Shown here: positions 17,909 to 26,193 of the stretch, in pieces
Layout: each line of letters starts with the position of its first letter
How positions within the stretch are numbered: the stretch's first letter is position 1
NCBI GenBank assembly: GCA_029256185.1
Contig: JAQSYI010000004.1
Location: 160,770 to 224,769, forward strand
Length of the DNA stretch: 64,000 nucleotides
DNA from: Paenibacillaceae bacterium
Lineage (GTDB): Bacteria; Bacillota; Bacilli; Paenibacillales; NBRC-103111
Direction of reading: 5' to 3'
Translations under genes and position numbers: made by a program
The notes under the pieces: model-generated
The model's input: the letters and a program-made list of their open reading frames with translations, nothing else
Database searches by the model: none
What the model was told of the DNA's origin: nothing

Positions 17909-19700
17909 TGTCCAGGTATTCAAAAATAATCTGATGCTGATCCGATATGTGTTCCGATGCACTCCTGTATACTTTTTGTTGGCGATGTTTTACCATTTAA
18001 TGAGGGGAGTCTACACAATCGTCGGGGGAGTTCTTGTCTCCAAGGTGATTATTGACGCTGTGCAATTTGATAAGCCATTTACAAGCGTCCTTGTTTTTCT
18101 TCTCTTTGTTGGCAGTTTTAATTTGGCCATTCATACCTTGGGTTCAGTTTTCAATGAAAGAATATATCCGGAGATGAAGGAAAGGCTTCATCAGCACATG
18201 CAGAGTGAACTGTTCACCAAAGCGGTGGAAACCGATTTTGACCGATATAATCAGCCTTCATTCTATAATGATTTTATATTTGCTTCATCGGAGGCGGATA
18301 CCAGAGCGTTCAGTTGCTTTGAAACCTTTGGCAATGCCATTCAACAAGCGGTGGCGATTGTGGGGATTGGAGCCGTTATTGCCATGCTTGATGCCGCGGG
18401 GCTGCTTTTTGTTGGAGCCTCGTTTGCGCTATCCATTTTCTTAAATACCAAAACAAACCGGATATCCTTCGAACAAACGGAAAAGACCATTCCACTCAAA
18501 AGAAGACTTGCTTATATCAGCCGATTGTTCTACTTGCCGGATTATGCAAAAGAAATGCGGCTCCATGAAATGGATGGAAGGCTTAAAGGTGACTTTAGGC
18601 AGAGCAATGAGGATGTCAGGAGAGTAATTCAGGACACATCACCCAAACTGATTTTTTACCGCTTTTTAGATCGGTTTATTTGCGGAACTTTATTGCTGGA
18701 CGGTATATATCTCGTAACGATGGCTTATAAGTCGATTGTGCTGCAGACCTTGTCCTATGGATCGATGATGGGTATGATCAATGCGGTGTGGAATTTAAAG
18801 GGCAACCTGCAAAGCATAGTGTCGATTATTTCTCAGATTCAGCAGCATAGCTTGTATGCTGTGAAATTAAGAACATTTTTGGAGCATGAGCCAAAAATTA
18901 AAAATATAAAATCGCCAGTTACACCTGCCGGTCAGGTTGGGACCATCACTTTTGAGAATGTAAGCTTTCGTTACGAAGGCTCTGATCAACCCGTATTGCG
19001 CCACTTATCCTTTGAGATCAAACCGATGGAGAAAGTAGCGATTGTCGGGTATAACGGAGCTGGAAAGACGACCTTGGTCCAATTGATGCTTCGTTTGATG
19101 GATGTGACGGAGGGCAGAATACTTCTGGATGGGGTTGATATCCGTAATCTCGAGCTGGGTGGCTACCGCCAACAATTCGGCGTGGCCTTTCAGGATTTTC
19201 AGATTTATGCGGCTACGGCGGCGGAGAATGTAAGTATGTGCCCAATCACTGAGCATAACCGTGAAAAAGTGAAGGAGGCGATGCTTGCCGGAGGCGTGTA
19301 CCAAAGAATAATGTTATCCGAGAAAGGAATGGATACGCCATTAACCCGGGAGTTCGATCAGGAGGGAATCAATCTCTCCGGAGGCGAGGCACAGAAAATA
19401 GCGATTTCCCGGTGCTTTTTCAAGCCGTTCCGATACCTGATTATGGATGAACCCTCCAGTTCTCTTGACCCCATCAGTGAATATGAATTGAATCGGACTC
19501 TGGTTCATGGCGCTGCCGGCAAAAGTGTGATTTTTATTTCCCACCGACTCTCCACAACAAGAATGGCTGACAAGATATTCATGATGGATAACGGCGAAAT
19601 TATTGAACAGGGCAGCCATAACGAATTGATGAAGCGTAATGGAAAATATGCCGAGATGTTCCTGCTGCAAGCGGAGGACTATGTGCAGCATGCAGGATGA
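17892..19700 (+). CDS. ABC exporter half-transporter 4 of a four-gene set
   Basis: Protein of 602 aa: membrane domain and ATPase, Walker A GYNGAGKTT (about residue 384), signature LSGGEAQK, Walker B IMDEPSSSLD, SHRLS, loop motif YAKEMRL. An earlier in-frame ATG at 17832 is well inside gene 3; AGGAGG at 17878-17883 places the start at ATG 17892. Last gene of the set: the next gene is on the opposite strand, and no precursor peptide, modification enzyme or regulator follows. Confidence 0.86.
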   Translation: MVRKLNVQVFKNNLMLIRYVFRCTPVYFLLAMFYHLMRGVYTIVGGVLVSKVIIDAVQFDKPFTSVLVFLLFVGSFNLAIHTLGSVFNERIYPEMKERLHQHMQSELFTKAVETDFDRYNQPSFYNDFIFASSEADTRAFSCFETFGNAIQQAVAIVGIGAVIAMLDAAGLLFVGASFALSIFLNTKTNRISFEQTEKTIPLKRRLAYISRLFYLPDYAKEMRLHEMDGRLKGDFRQSNEDVRRVIQDTSPKLIFYRFLDRFICGTLLLDGIYLVTMAYKSIVLQTLSYGSMMGMINAVWNLKGNLQSIVSIISQIQQHSLYAVKLRTFLEHEPKIKNIKSPVTPAGQVGTITFENVSFRYEGSDQPVLRHLSFEIKPMEKVAIVGYNGAGKTTLVQLMLRLMDVTEGRILLDGVDIRNLELGGYRQQFGVAFQDFQIYAATAAENVSMCPITEHNREKVKEAMLAGGVYQRIMLSEKGMDTPLTREFDQEGINLSGGEAQKIAISRCFFKPFRYLIMDEPSSSLDPISEYELNRTLVHGAAGKSVIFISHRLSTTRMADKIFMMDNGEIIEQGSHNELMKRNGKYAEMFLLQAEDYVQHAG

Positions 19701-19732
19701 CTGCAATAGCCCAAGCCGTGAGTCTCCCGCAG

Positions 19733-20827
19733 CTACTCCCCCACCATAAAGGAAGTTGCGGCCTTCTCCTCCCCGTTCACCAGGATGGCCAGCCGGTGCT
19801 CGCCGGGATAGTGCTTGCGCGTGGTATAGTCCTGGAAGCTGAGCCGCTTCTCCACGGTTTCCGTTCCGCAGAATTGCTTATGCTCCGGCAGGTGGAAGCG
19901 CTTGGGCGATGTTTTGCCGTTGGCCTTGACGTAGTCCACTGCAAACTGGAGGCGGAAGCTGGCAGGCTCCGGGGACGACAGGCGGAAGGAGAAACGGATT
20001 TCTTCCCCCAACCGGATGGAAGCCGGGGTGATGGTTAACCCGGTTATTTCCACAAGCGCAGAGGCTTGTCCGTTTCCGTCCCCGTCTCCGAAGCCGAACA
20101 GCCGCAGGGCTTCCGGCTCGCCTTTTTTCAGCAGGGTGCGGCAGGCATGCTTGATGATCCAGTCGGTCCCCTTGTCTGTCCCCTGCCAACGGGAAGCCAG
20201 ACTCAACACCAACTGGGGATGATCCTTGGAGATGTCGTTCAGATTATTGGCCACGCTGCGCCGCACATATTCCGAGGGATCGGCCTTGAGCCGCTCCAGG
20301 ATCGGGAGAATGGGGGTGGGATCGGCGATCAGACTGCGCAGGGGCTTGCCCCATGGCAGACGGGGACGACAGCCTTCGCTGGCCAAGCGGCGGACGTGCT
20401 CATCCGGGTCCTGCGCCCACTCCAGCATAACGGCAAGCATCCGCTGCTGATCCTGCTCGATGAACGGCCGGACGGCGAATTCGGAGCTGCAAATCACGGT
20501 GTATCTGCGTAAAGCGTCCACGGAGAGGTCCCAATGGGGAAGTCCGAACATGGCAATATACTCGGGAAAGAACATGTAGGGAAATCCTCTCGACTCCCCG
20601 GCCAACTGATCCAGGACGCCGACTGCCTGTCCGTAATCCCGGGGCAGGGTGGCTCCAAGCACATGGGCGATATGGCGGTAACGGTCCTTCAGCTCCCGCT
20701 CTTCCCAGGAGTCGTCCAACACGCTTAGGATGAACAGCGTTTGGTTGAAATCGGTATACACGGCATTTACCCGCACGGCAAAATGCTCGATCAGTTCGCG
20801 GGTATACATATTTTTTAGCGGCTCCAC
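19733..20827 (-). CDS. alkC: DNA alkylation repair glycosylase, AlkC-type with C-terminal Ig-like domain
   Basis: A 364-aa protein of the HEAT-repeat DNA glycosylase superfamily that removes alkylated bases without base flipping. The N-terminal two thirds are helical, with repeats such as DEHVRRLASEGCRPRLPWG and SEYVRRSVANNLNDISKDH. The last roughly 110 residues (ITGLTITPASIRLGEEIRFS to AILVNGEEKAATSF) are beta-rich and Ig-like, as described for the AlkC-alpha subgroup. GTG 20827 follows AAGGGGAA on its strand; ATG 20809 is an alternative with no SD. It is convergent with the exporter cluster. Confidence 0.8.
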   Translation of the reverse strand: MEPLKNMYTRELIEHFAVRVNAVYTDFNQTLFILSVLDDSWEERELKDRYRHIAHVLGATLPRDYGQAVGVLDQLAGESRGFPYMFFPEYIAMFGLPHWDLSVDALRRYTVICSSEFAVRPFIEQDQQRMLAVMLEWAQDPDEHVRRLASEGCRPRLPWGKPLRSLIADPTPILPILERLKADPSEYVRRSVANNLNDISKDHPQLVLSLASRWQGTDKGTDWIIKHACRTLLKKGEPEALRLFGFGDGDGNGQASALVEITGLTITPASIRLGEEIRFSFRLSSPEPASFRLQFAVDYVKANGKTSPKRFHLPEHKQFCGTETVEKRLSFQDYTTRKHYPGEHRLAILVNGEEKAATSFMVGE

Positions 20828-20881
20828 GCGTAGTTCCCCTTTTCCGTCAGCAATTAATTCCAGTGTACCATAAATACAAGC

Positions 20882-20935
20882 AAAAAAGCCCTGGGAAGTG
20901 AGGCTTTCAAAGCTTCGCTTCTCAGGGCTTTTTTT
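20882..20935. terminator. Bidirectional terminator upstream of alkC
   Basis: AAAAAGCCCTGgGAAG pairs with CTTCtCAGGGCTTTTT, with A- and T-tracts on both sides. On the minus strand it would end the mciZ transcript before alkC. Confidence 0.85.
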
Positions 20936-20997
20936 CGATCAGGCTGGCCGGTCATGCGATATCCTGCTGCCTTATTTCTGCCATATGCTGTTTCCGG

Positions 20998-21195
20998 CTA
21001 AAGGGAGTTTGTCGGGATGGATGAGCCATTCCTCTTGTGCTTGGCTGCCTGCTTGTTGGAGCAGGACTCTATAAGCTGACCCGACAAAGGGGCATGGGGA
21101 TCGGAGGATTGCCGGATCATCTTCCGCAGCTGCCAGCGGATCTCATAAGCCTTGCCGACAACATGCAAGGTGGAGGGAGTGCGGTAAGTTTTCAT
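20998..21195 (-). CDS. mciZ: MciZ-like FtsZ inhibitor, 65 aa
   Basis: Small minus-strand gene starting at ATG 21195 with AGAGGAA 5 bases upstream. The N-terminus, MKTYRTPSTLHVVGKAYEIR, matches Bacillus MciZ (about 40 aa), notably the VGKAxEIR core. In Bacillus, MciZ is made in the mother cell during sporulation and caps FtsZ filaments. The product here has a roughly 25-residue extra tail rich in Ser, Lys and Asn. Position next to nudF and near spoIIM matches the Bacillus arrangement. A longer ORF frame reaches 21312, but only the start at 21195 has an SD and the family N-terminus. Confidence 0.78.
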   Translation of the reverse strand: MKTYRTPSTLHVVGKAYEIRWQLRKMIRQSSDPHAPLSGQLIESCSNKQAAKHKRNGSSIPTNSL

Positions 21196-21225
21196 AAGGA
21201 TTCCTCTTTTCTTCCTGCTCCGTGT

Positions 21226-21231
21226 TATAAT
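21226..21231 (+). promoter_or_regulatory. Possible -10 box for nudF
   Basis: A perfect TATAAT 69 bases before the nudF start, with no recognisable -35 at 16-18 bases. Confidence 0.35.
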
Positions 21232-21299
21232 GCAAGCATATGTGCGGAGGGGACAGGTTATGACAGTCTGCACAGATTCAGAGAGGAGCCTGTTGCGCA

Positions 21300-21860
21300 A
21301 TGAGTGAACCAACCGGCAATAAATTCGAGGAAGTAACTATAAGCACCAATCCCATCTTCAAGGGAAAAATCATTTCAGTGCAGGTGGATCAGGTTCGCTT
21401 GCCCAACGGGGAGACGGCATCGCGGGAGATCGTCCGCCATCCGGGGGCGGTAGCGGTAATTGCTCTGGTGGACGACAGGATGCTGGTGGTGGAACAGTAC
21501 CGCAAGCCCTTCGAGAAAAATCTGGTGGAGGTCCCTGCGGGGAAGCTGGACGCCGGCGAGGAACCCCTTGCGGCCGCCATCCGGGAGCTGGAGGAGGAAA
21601 CCGGCTACCGGGCCGGGAATATCCGGCTGCTCAATTCCTTCTATACCTCTCCCGGCTTTGCCGATGAGAAGATCTATCTGTATCTGGCCGAGGAACTGGT
21701 CAAAGGGGAGGCTCATCTGGATGAGGATGAGTTCCTGGATTGCACCGCCATTACCCTGGAGGAAGCGGAGCGCTATATGGACGAAGGCCGGATCGGTGAC
21801 GCCAAAACCATTATGGCGGTCTACGCGTGGAAGCTGTACCGGCTGACCGGAAGGATCTGA
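21300..21860 (+). CDS. nudF: ADP-ribose pyrophosphatase (Nudix hydrolase)
   Basis: Nudix enzyme of 186 aa that splits ADP-ribose into AMP and ribose 5-phosphate. The Nudix box is complete from G81: GKLDAGE, seven residues, then RELEEETGY (E99, E100 among the metal ligands). The C-terminal SPGFADEKIYLYLAEEL is typical of the ADP-ribose subfamily. It starts the nudF, endoQ, spoIIM, fur order known from Bacillus. The next gene starts 4 bp after its stop. Confidence 0.92.
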   Translation: MSEPTGNKFEEVTISTNPIFKGKIISVQVDQVRLPNGETASREIVRHPGAVAVIALVDDRMLVVEQYRKPFEKNLVEVPAGKLDAGEEPLAAAIRELEEETGYRAGNIRLLNSFYTSPGFADEKIYLYLAEELVKGEAHLDEDEFLDCTAITLEEAERYMDEGRIGDAKTIMAVYAWKLYRLTGRI

Positions 21861-21864
21861 AGGT

Positions 21865-23052
21865 ATGACCGGGCTGCATGAATATTATGCCGACCTGCAT
21901 ATTCATATTGGACGCACGGAGAAGGGGGCGCCTGTCAAGATCAGCGGAGCTGCCAATCTGACGTTCTTCAATATCGCCAGAGAAGCCTCGGAGCGCAAGG
22001 GGATTGGAATAACCGGGATTATCGACTGCCATTCCCCGGCTGTGCAGGAGGAGATCGAGGAGTATCTGGAGCAAGGGGAGATGGAAGAGCAGCCAGGAGG
22101 CGGCATCCGCTACAAGCAGACGACGGTGATTTTGGGCTCGGAGATCGAGGTGAAGGACCCGGGCCGGGGTCCGGCCCACCTGCTGGCATACCTGCCCGAT
22201 CTGGCCGGTATGAAGGCTTTTACAAGCTGGATGTCTCTGCACATGAAGAACGTGGGGCTAAGCTCTCAACGGATATATGTCACCGCGCGGGAATTGCAGG
22301 AGGAAGTGGAGTCGCGCGGCGGTTTGATGGTTCCCGCGCATATTTTCACCCCGCACAAAAGCGTGTACGGCAGCGCCGCCCGCCGTATGGGCGAGATTCT
22401 GGATACGGAGCGGCTGGCGGCGGTGGAATTGGGCTTGAGCGCGGATACGGAGATGGCGTCCCGGCTGTCGGAGCTGGACGGACTCACCTTCCTGACGGAT
22501 TCGGACGCCCATTCTCTGGCCAAGATCGGCCGGGAGTATAACAGAATAGCCATGGCGGAGCCGACATTCAACGAATTGGCCAAAGCGCTGCGCCGGGTGG
22601 ACGGCAGGAGGGTGACGGCCAATTACGGGCTGAATCCCCGTTTGGGCAAGTATCACCGCACCTTCTGTCTGGCCTGCGGCCAGATCCTCGATCAGACGCA
22701 GCTCGCCGCCGAAGTCTGTCTCAGCTGCGGCAGCAGGAAGATTGTGCGCGGCGTGATGGACCGGATCGCCCATATCGCCGACAGGGTTTCGCCGGAGATT
22801 GCCGTCCACCGTCCGCCGTATCATTTTCAAGTCCCGCTGGAATTTATCCCCGGACTGGGACCCAAGCTCATGAACCGGCTGCTGGAGCTGTTCGGCACAG
22901 AGATGAATGTTCTCCATCATGTGCCTGTTGAAGCGCTGGCGGAGATCGCCGGTCCGGGAATTGCCGGTATGATCGGCGAGGCAAGAGCAGGGCTCTTGCA
23001 AGTGGATGCAGGCGGCGGAGGCACCTACGGGCGCATAAGCCGGGGGAAATAA
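21865..23052 (+). CDS. Endonuclease Q family protein (PHP-like domain, zinc ribbon)
   Basis: A 395-aa protein with an N-terminal PHP-type metal site (YADLHIHIGR), IIDCHSP, a downstream TDSDAHS and a C-terminal CxxC-x(n)-CxxC zinc ribbon (CLACG and CLSCG). This organisation is that of the bacterial homologues of archaeal EndoQ, which nicks 5' of deaminated bases. The tail contains a helix-hairpin-helix-like segment, FIPGLGPKLMNRLLELFG. It is packed directly behind nudF. DNA repair activity is inferred from the family. Confidence 0.82.
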   Translation: MTGLHEYYADLHIHIGRTEKGAPVKISGAANLTFFNIAREASERKGIGITGIIDCHSPAVQEEIEEYLEQGEMEEQPGGGIRYKQTTVILGSEIEVKDPGRGPAHLLAYLPDLAGMKAFTSWMSLHMKNVGLSSQRIYVTARELQEEVESRGGLMVPAHIFTPHKSVYGSAARRMGEILDTERLAAVELGLSADTEMASRLSELDGLTFLTDSDAHSLAKIGREYNRIAMAEPTFNELAKALRRVDGRRVTANYGLNPRLGKYHRTFCLACGQILDQTQLAAEVCLSCGSRKIVRGVMDRIAHIADRVSPEIAVHRPPYHFQVPLEFIPGLGPKLMNRLLELFGTEMNVLHHVPVEALAEIAGPGIAGMIGEARAGLLQVDAGGGGTYGRISRGK

Positions 23053-23285
23053 GCTGCGGAGGCACCTGCGGGCGTATAAGCCGGGGCAAAAAGCCCGTAT
23101 CGCCCATGCATCCTTCAGCCTGGATTAGCAAGGCGCCTGACGGATAAAAATGCGTTGCAGAGTAAAAGTGTGCCGCTCATCTTTTGCCGGGAGCCCGGTT
23201 ATGACCGGGTGCTTGTTCATGACATAGTTTTTGCTTGTCCCTCATATGGTTTAGTATGTGGCTTGGACAAGGAGGCTATATTCCC

Positions 23286-23936
23286 ATGACATCATCCCGA
23301 CAGCCGATGCGGTTGTATTTCAAGGAAAATCTTCCCTACTATCTGTTCATCTTCGTGTTGTTCGCCACAGGCATTGTGTTCGGCGCCGTAATGGTCAATG
23401 CGCTGACGCTGGAGCAAAAGCAGGAGCTGTCCCGTCACCTCTCCGGTTTTATTGTTACCATAGACCAGGGCGGGGGCTTCGATCCAACCGTTTCCTTCCA
23501 ACAGTCGCTGATGCTTCATCTGAAGTGGATTGCGCTGATCTGGGCCTTGGGACTTTCGATTATCGGGCTGCCCCTGGTGTTTGCTCTGGATTTCCTGAAG
23601 GGAGTGCTGGTGGGTTTCTCCGCGGGGTACATGATCAGTGAATATTCCTGGCAAGGCATGGTGTTTGCTCTGGCATCCGTTCTGCCGCAGAATCTGATCA
23701 TTATTCCCGCCATGGTGGTAGCCAGTGTGGCGGCAACCGTCTTTGCGGTGCAATTGCTCAAAACGCGGATGATCGGCAAGCCCGGACAGCTGCTTCAGCC
23801 CTTCTGGAGCTATACGGGCATTGCTGTTTTGATGGCGGTTCTACTTGCAGTTGCCGCGTTGTACGAAGGTTATCTGTCTCCCGGTCTGATGAAGTGGGTG
23901 ACCCCCATGCTGCTGTCTGCCGCTCTATTGGCCTAG
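23286..23936 (+). CDS. spoIIM: Stage II sporulation protein M
   Basis: Integral membrane protein of 216 aa with about five hydrophobic segments; part of the DMP (SpoIIDMP) complex that thins septal peptidoglycan during engulfment. MRLYFKENLPYYLFIFVLFA opens the first membrane helix after a short basic tail. AAGGAGG at 23269-23275 is 10 bases before ATG 23286, so the in-frame start at 23235 is rejected. It directly precedes fur as in Bacillus. In Bacillus it is a SigE-dependent mother-cell gene; no convincing SigE promoter could be fixed by eye. Confidence 0.88.
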   Translation: MTSSRQPMRLYFKENLPYYLFIFVLFATGIVFGAVMVNALTLEQKQELSRHLSGFIVTIDQGGGFDPTVSFQQSLMLHLKWIALIWALGLSIIGLPLVFALDFLKGVLVGFSAGYMISEYSWQGMVFALASVLPQNLIIIPAMVVASVAATVFAVQLLKTRMIGKPGQLLQPFWSYTGIAVLMAVLLAVAALYEGYLSPGLMKWVTPMLLSAALLA

Positions 23937-23959
23937 CTTTCTTTCGTTCTATGAAAAAG

Positions 23960-23989
23960 TTGACTTTATTTCGTTTCCCGCCCTATAAT
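23960..23989 (+). promoter_or_regulatory. SigA-type promoter of fur
   Basis: TTGACT at 23960-23965 and TATAAT at 23984-23989 with an 18-base spacer, 51 bases before the fur start codon. Confidence 0.75.
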
Positions 23990-24040
23990 GAAGGGAGAGT
24001 GTCCAGGCATTGAGCAGGGATGCACTGGGGGAGGGGAACG

Positions 24041-24499
24041 ATGGAAGCCCGCATTGAAAAGATCAAACAGCAGCTGCAGGCGCAAGCTTTCAAGCTGACA
24101 CCCCAACGTGAGGCTACGGTACGAGTCTTGCTCGAGAACGAAGAAGACCATTTGAGCGCTGAAGAGGTGTTCATGCTGGTTAAGGATAAATTTCCCGAGA
24201 TCGGCCTGGCTACCGTATATCGGACGCTGGAGCTTCTCTCGGAGCTTCATGTATTGGAGAAGATGAATTTCGGAGACGGTGTTGCCCGCTATGACTTGCG
24301 CAATGACAGCACTCACCATCACCACCACCATTTAATCTGCGTCCAATGCGGTTCTGTGGATGAGATTCTGGAGGATTGGCTTGCTCCCTTGGAGGAGAGG
24401 CTGGACCGGGAGTTCCAGTTTACGGTGATCGATCACCGGCTGGATTTCCAGGGCATCTGCCACCGCTGCAGGGATAAGGCCAGCAAGAAAGCCAAGTAA
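24041..24499 (+). CDS. fur: Ferric uptake regulator Fur
   Basis: Fur-family repressor of 152 aa. The N-terminal winged helix includes LTPQREATVRVLLE and the recognition region GLATVYRTLELLSE. The C-terminal metal-binding and dimer domain has two CxxC pairs (C100/C103 and C140/C143) for the structural zinc. An uninterrupted run of six histidines (H92-H97) precedes the first CxxC pair, which is longer than usual. Position between spoIIM and yqzK/xerD matches Bacillus fur rather than perR or zur. The SD (GGGGAGGGG) precedes ATG 24041. A plausible target is the Fur box at the pdh promoter in this window. Confidence 0.92.
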   Translation: MEARIEKIKQQLQAQAFKLTPQREATVRVLLENEEDHLSAEEVFMLVKDKFPEIGLATVYRTLELLSELHVLEKMNFGDGVARYDLRNDSTHHHHHHLICVQCGSVDEILEDWLAPLEERLDREFQFTVIDHRLDFQGICHRCRDKASKKAK

Positions 24500-24513
24500 C
24501 AGCGGTAAAATGT

Positions 24514-24555
24514 AACCCCTTAACCAAGAGCCTCTGCTCGGGTTAGGGGGTTTTT
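24514..24555 (+). terminator. Terminator of fur
   Basis: AACCCCTTAACC pairs with GGTTAGGGGGTT around an inner GAGC/GCTC stem, followed by a T-tract. Confidence 0.85.
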
Positions 24556-24775
24556 GCGTCGGTTACGGCAGGGATGGAATGGTACGGCAGGGATGGGCTG
24601 AGACGATAAGAACCGGCCGTCCGGCAAGAAGGAGCCGTGCGCGTCATGGTTGGCTGCTCGCTTGGAAAAGTTTATTTTGTCCAGATGGAGGTTTGCTTTC
24701 TATCTATATTACGGCTTTGCCGCTGCACTATAATGAATTCGGCATCACAGAAAGAAAGCAGGAGAGGGTGATAAT

Positions 24776-25864
24776 ATGAAGGACTGGATGGAATATGGCC
24801 ATTTTGAAGAAATGATGGCCCCCTTCTGGAGCTCGCAGGTGATGACTGAGGAATCCGTGCTGCTGGTATCCGAAGGAGGGGAGGCAGCTTCGGCTCCGCT
24901 GCTCTTCAGGCCTGTCCGCATCCTCCGGGTGCGGCACGCCGGGCTCGGAACAGAATACAAGGAAGGGCAAGACTGGGTCTATGAAGAAGGAAGGGTGAGG
25001 CGTCCGGAGGGTTCGCAAGCGCCCTTCATGACCTTAGAGGAACTCTATCCCCCCATGCCGCCGGAGGAAGCGGGACAGACCGTTCCAAAGGTGGGAGGCG
25101 GTTATATCTTGACGCATAAAGCGCTGCTTCACAACCGTCAGCTTGCCGTAACCTATCTTCATACAGGCGAGGAATGGAACGGGCCTGTTCCGGCCTTCGC
25201 CGGGCACAAACTGGAGAGAACTGTGGGCAAGCTGAAGCGCGGGGCTTCCGCCGCCATTACTCTCTATGGGGACAGTATAGCAGCGGGGTATGATTCCAGC
25301 TCCCGGCAGGGGATACCGCCTTATCAGCCTGCATGGGGCAATCTGCTGGCGGAGAGTCTGAGGCGGGCCTATCCTGCTGCTCCCATCACGTTCCGGAATC
25401 CGTCGGTAGGCGGCAAATCGGCCGATTGGGGGCTGGAGCAGGTGGAAGAGCTGGTCTCCATAGACCGGCCGGATCTGGTTATTCTGGCCTTCGGCATGAA
25501 TGACGGTACGGGCCATGTGCCTCCCGCCCTGTTCGGTGAACGGATCAGCGGCATCATGGATCATATCCGGGTGCGACAGCCTGAGGTTGAATTTATACTG
25601 GTGGCCCCTATTGTGCCGAACCGCCTGGCCGCCCTGCCCAATGAACCGGAAAGGAGCTTCCTCGGCGAACAGCTGAATTACCTGCCCGTTCTGGAGCGGC
25701 TCTCTGCACAGGCAGGCTGCGCGCTCTTGGATATGACCTCCGTCCACAGCGAACTGCTCCGGCATAAGCGCTATTGGGACATGACCGGGAATCACATTAA
25801 CCACCCCAATGATTACTTAAGCCGCTGGTATGCGCAGATGGCGGCGGCAATGCTTACGGAATAA
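24776..25864 (+). CDS. SGNH/GDSL hydrolase family protein
   Basis: A 362-aa protein. The C-terminal half is an SGNH esterase domain: ITLYGDSIAAGYDSS (catalytic Ser block), VGGKSADWG (Gly block), LAFGMNDGTG (Asn block) and HINHPNDY (Asp/His-type block V). The N-terminal about 140 residues are a beta-rich extension with no signal peptide. GGAGAGGG precedes ATG 24776. Likely an intracellular esterase or carbohydrate de-O-acetylase; the substrate is not visible. It is a single gene between the fur terminator and a convergent protease. Confidence 0.82.
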   Translation: MKDWMEYGHFEEMMAPFWSSQVMTEESVLLVSEGGEAASAPLLFRPVRILRVRHAGLGTEYKEGQDWVYEEGRVRRPEGSQAPFMTLEELYPPMPPEEAGQTVPKVGGGYILTHKALLHNRQLAVTYLHTGEEWNGPVPAFAGHKLERTVGKLKRGASAAITLYGDSIAAGYDSSSRQGIPPYQPAWGNLLAESLRRAYPAAPITFRNPSVGGKSADWGLEQVEELVSIDRPDLVILAFGMNDGTGHVPPALFGERISGIMDHIRVRQPEVEFILVAPIVPNRLAALPNEPERSFLGEQLNYLPVLERLSAQAGCALLDMTSVHSELLRHKRYWDMTGNHINHPNDYLSRWYAQMAAAMLTE

Positions 25865-26193
25865 CAAACGGGAAGCAAACCGGCATATGATATATGAGAT
25901 TGGTGTAACTGAACGTGCGAGGAGGATGCAGAGACACAAGAATCTTGCACCTGAAGCTTCGGTTGATACGGTTATCAACACCTGCGGCAATACGGATCAT
26001 ACCGCCAAGTGCCTGATGGAGGGGATCACCGGGAAACGGGAGATGAAACGGGAAAATTATGTACATAAAGCCTGACTTCTATAAGCAGACTGCCGTGAAA
26101 ACCACGGTCAGCCTGCTTTTTTCTTATATTGTGCACGGGAAGCTTCTGTGGATGGATTCCTGTCAGGCCGCTATGCCCTTGCTCCTTATGCCC
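25865..26193. other. Intergenic region between convergent genes
   Basis: 329 bases holding the convergent terminator at 26083 and a 62-codon ORF (25887-26075) that lacks a properly spaced SD. Nothing else is recognisable. Confidence 0.5.
26083..26122. terminator. Terminator between the SGNH hydrolase and the subtilase
   Basis: AAGCAG, CTG and CGTG pair in order with CACG, CAG and CTGCTT (two internal mismatches), followed by TTTTTTC. Confidence 0.75.

Noticed and set aside
23220..23285. A SigE promoter before spoIIM
   Set aside because: CATATGGT resembles a SigE -10, but no matching -35 at the right distance could be fixed by eye.
25887..26075. 62-codon ORF MIYEIGVTERARR... between the SGNH gene and the terminator
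   Set aside because: No correctly spaced SD (the AGGAGG lies within it), no family resemblance; kept only as a note on the intergenic region.
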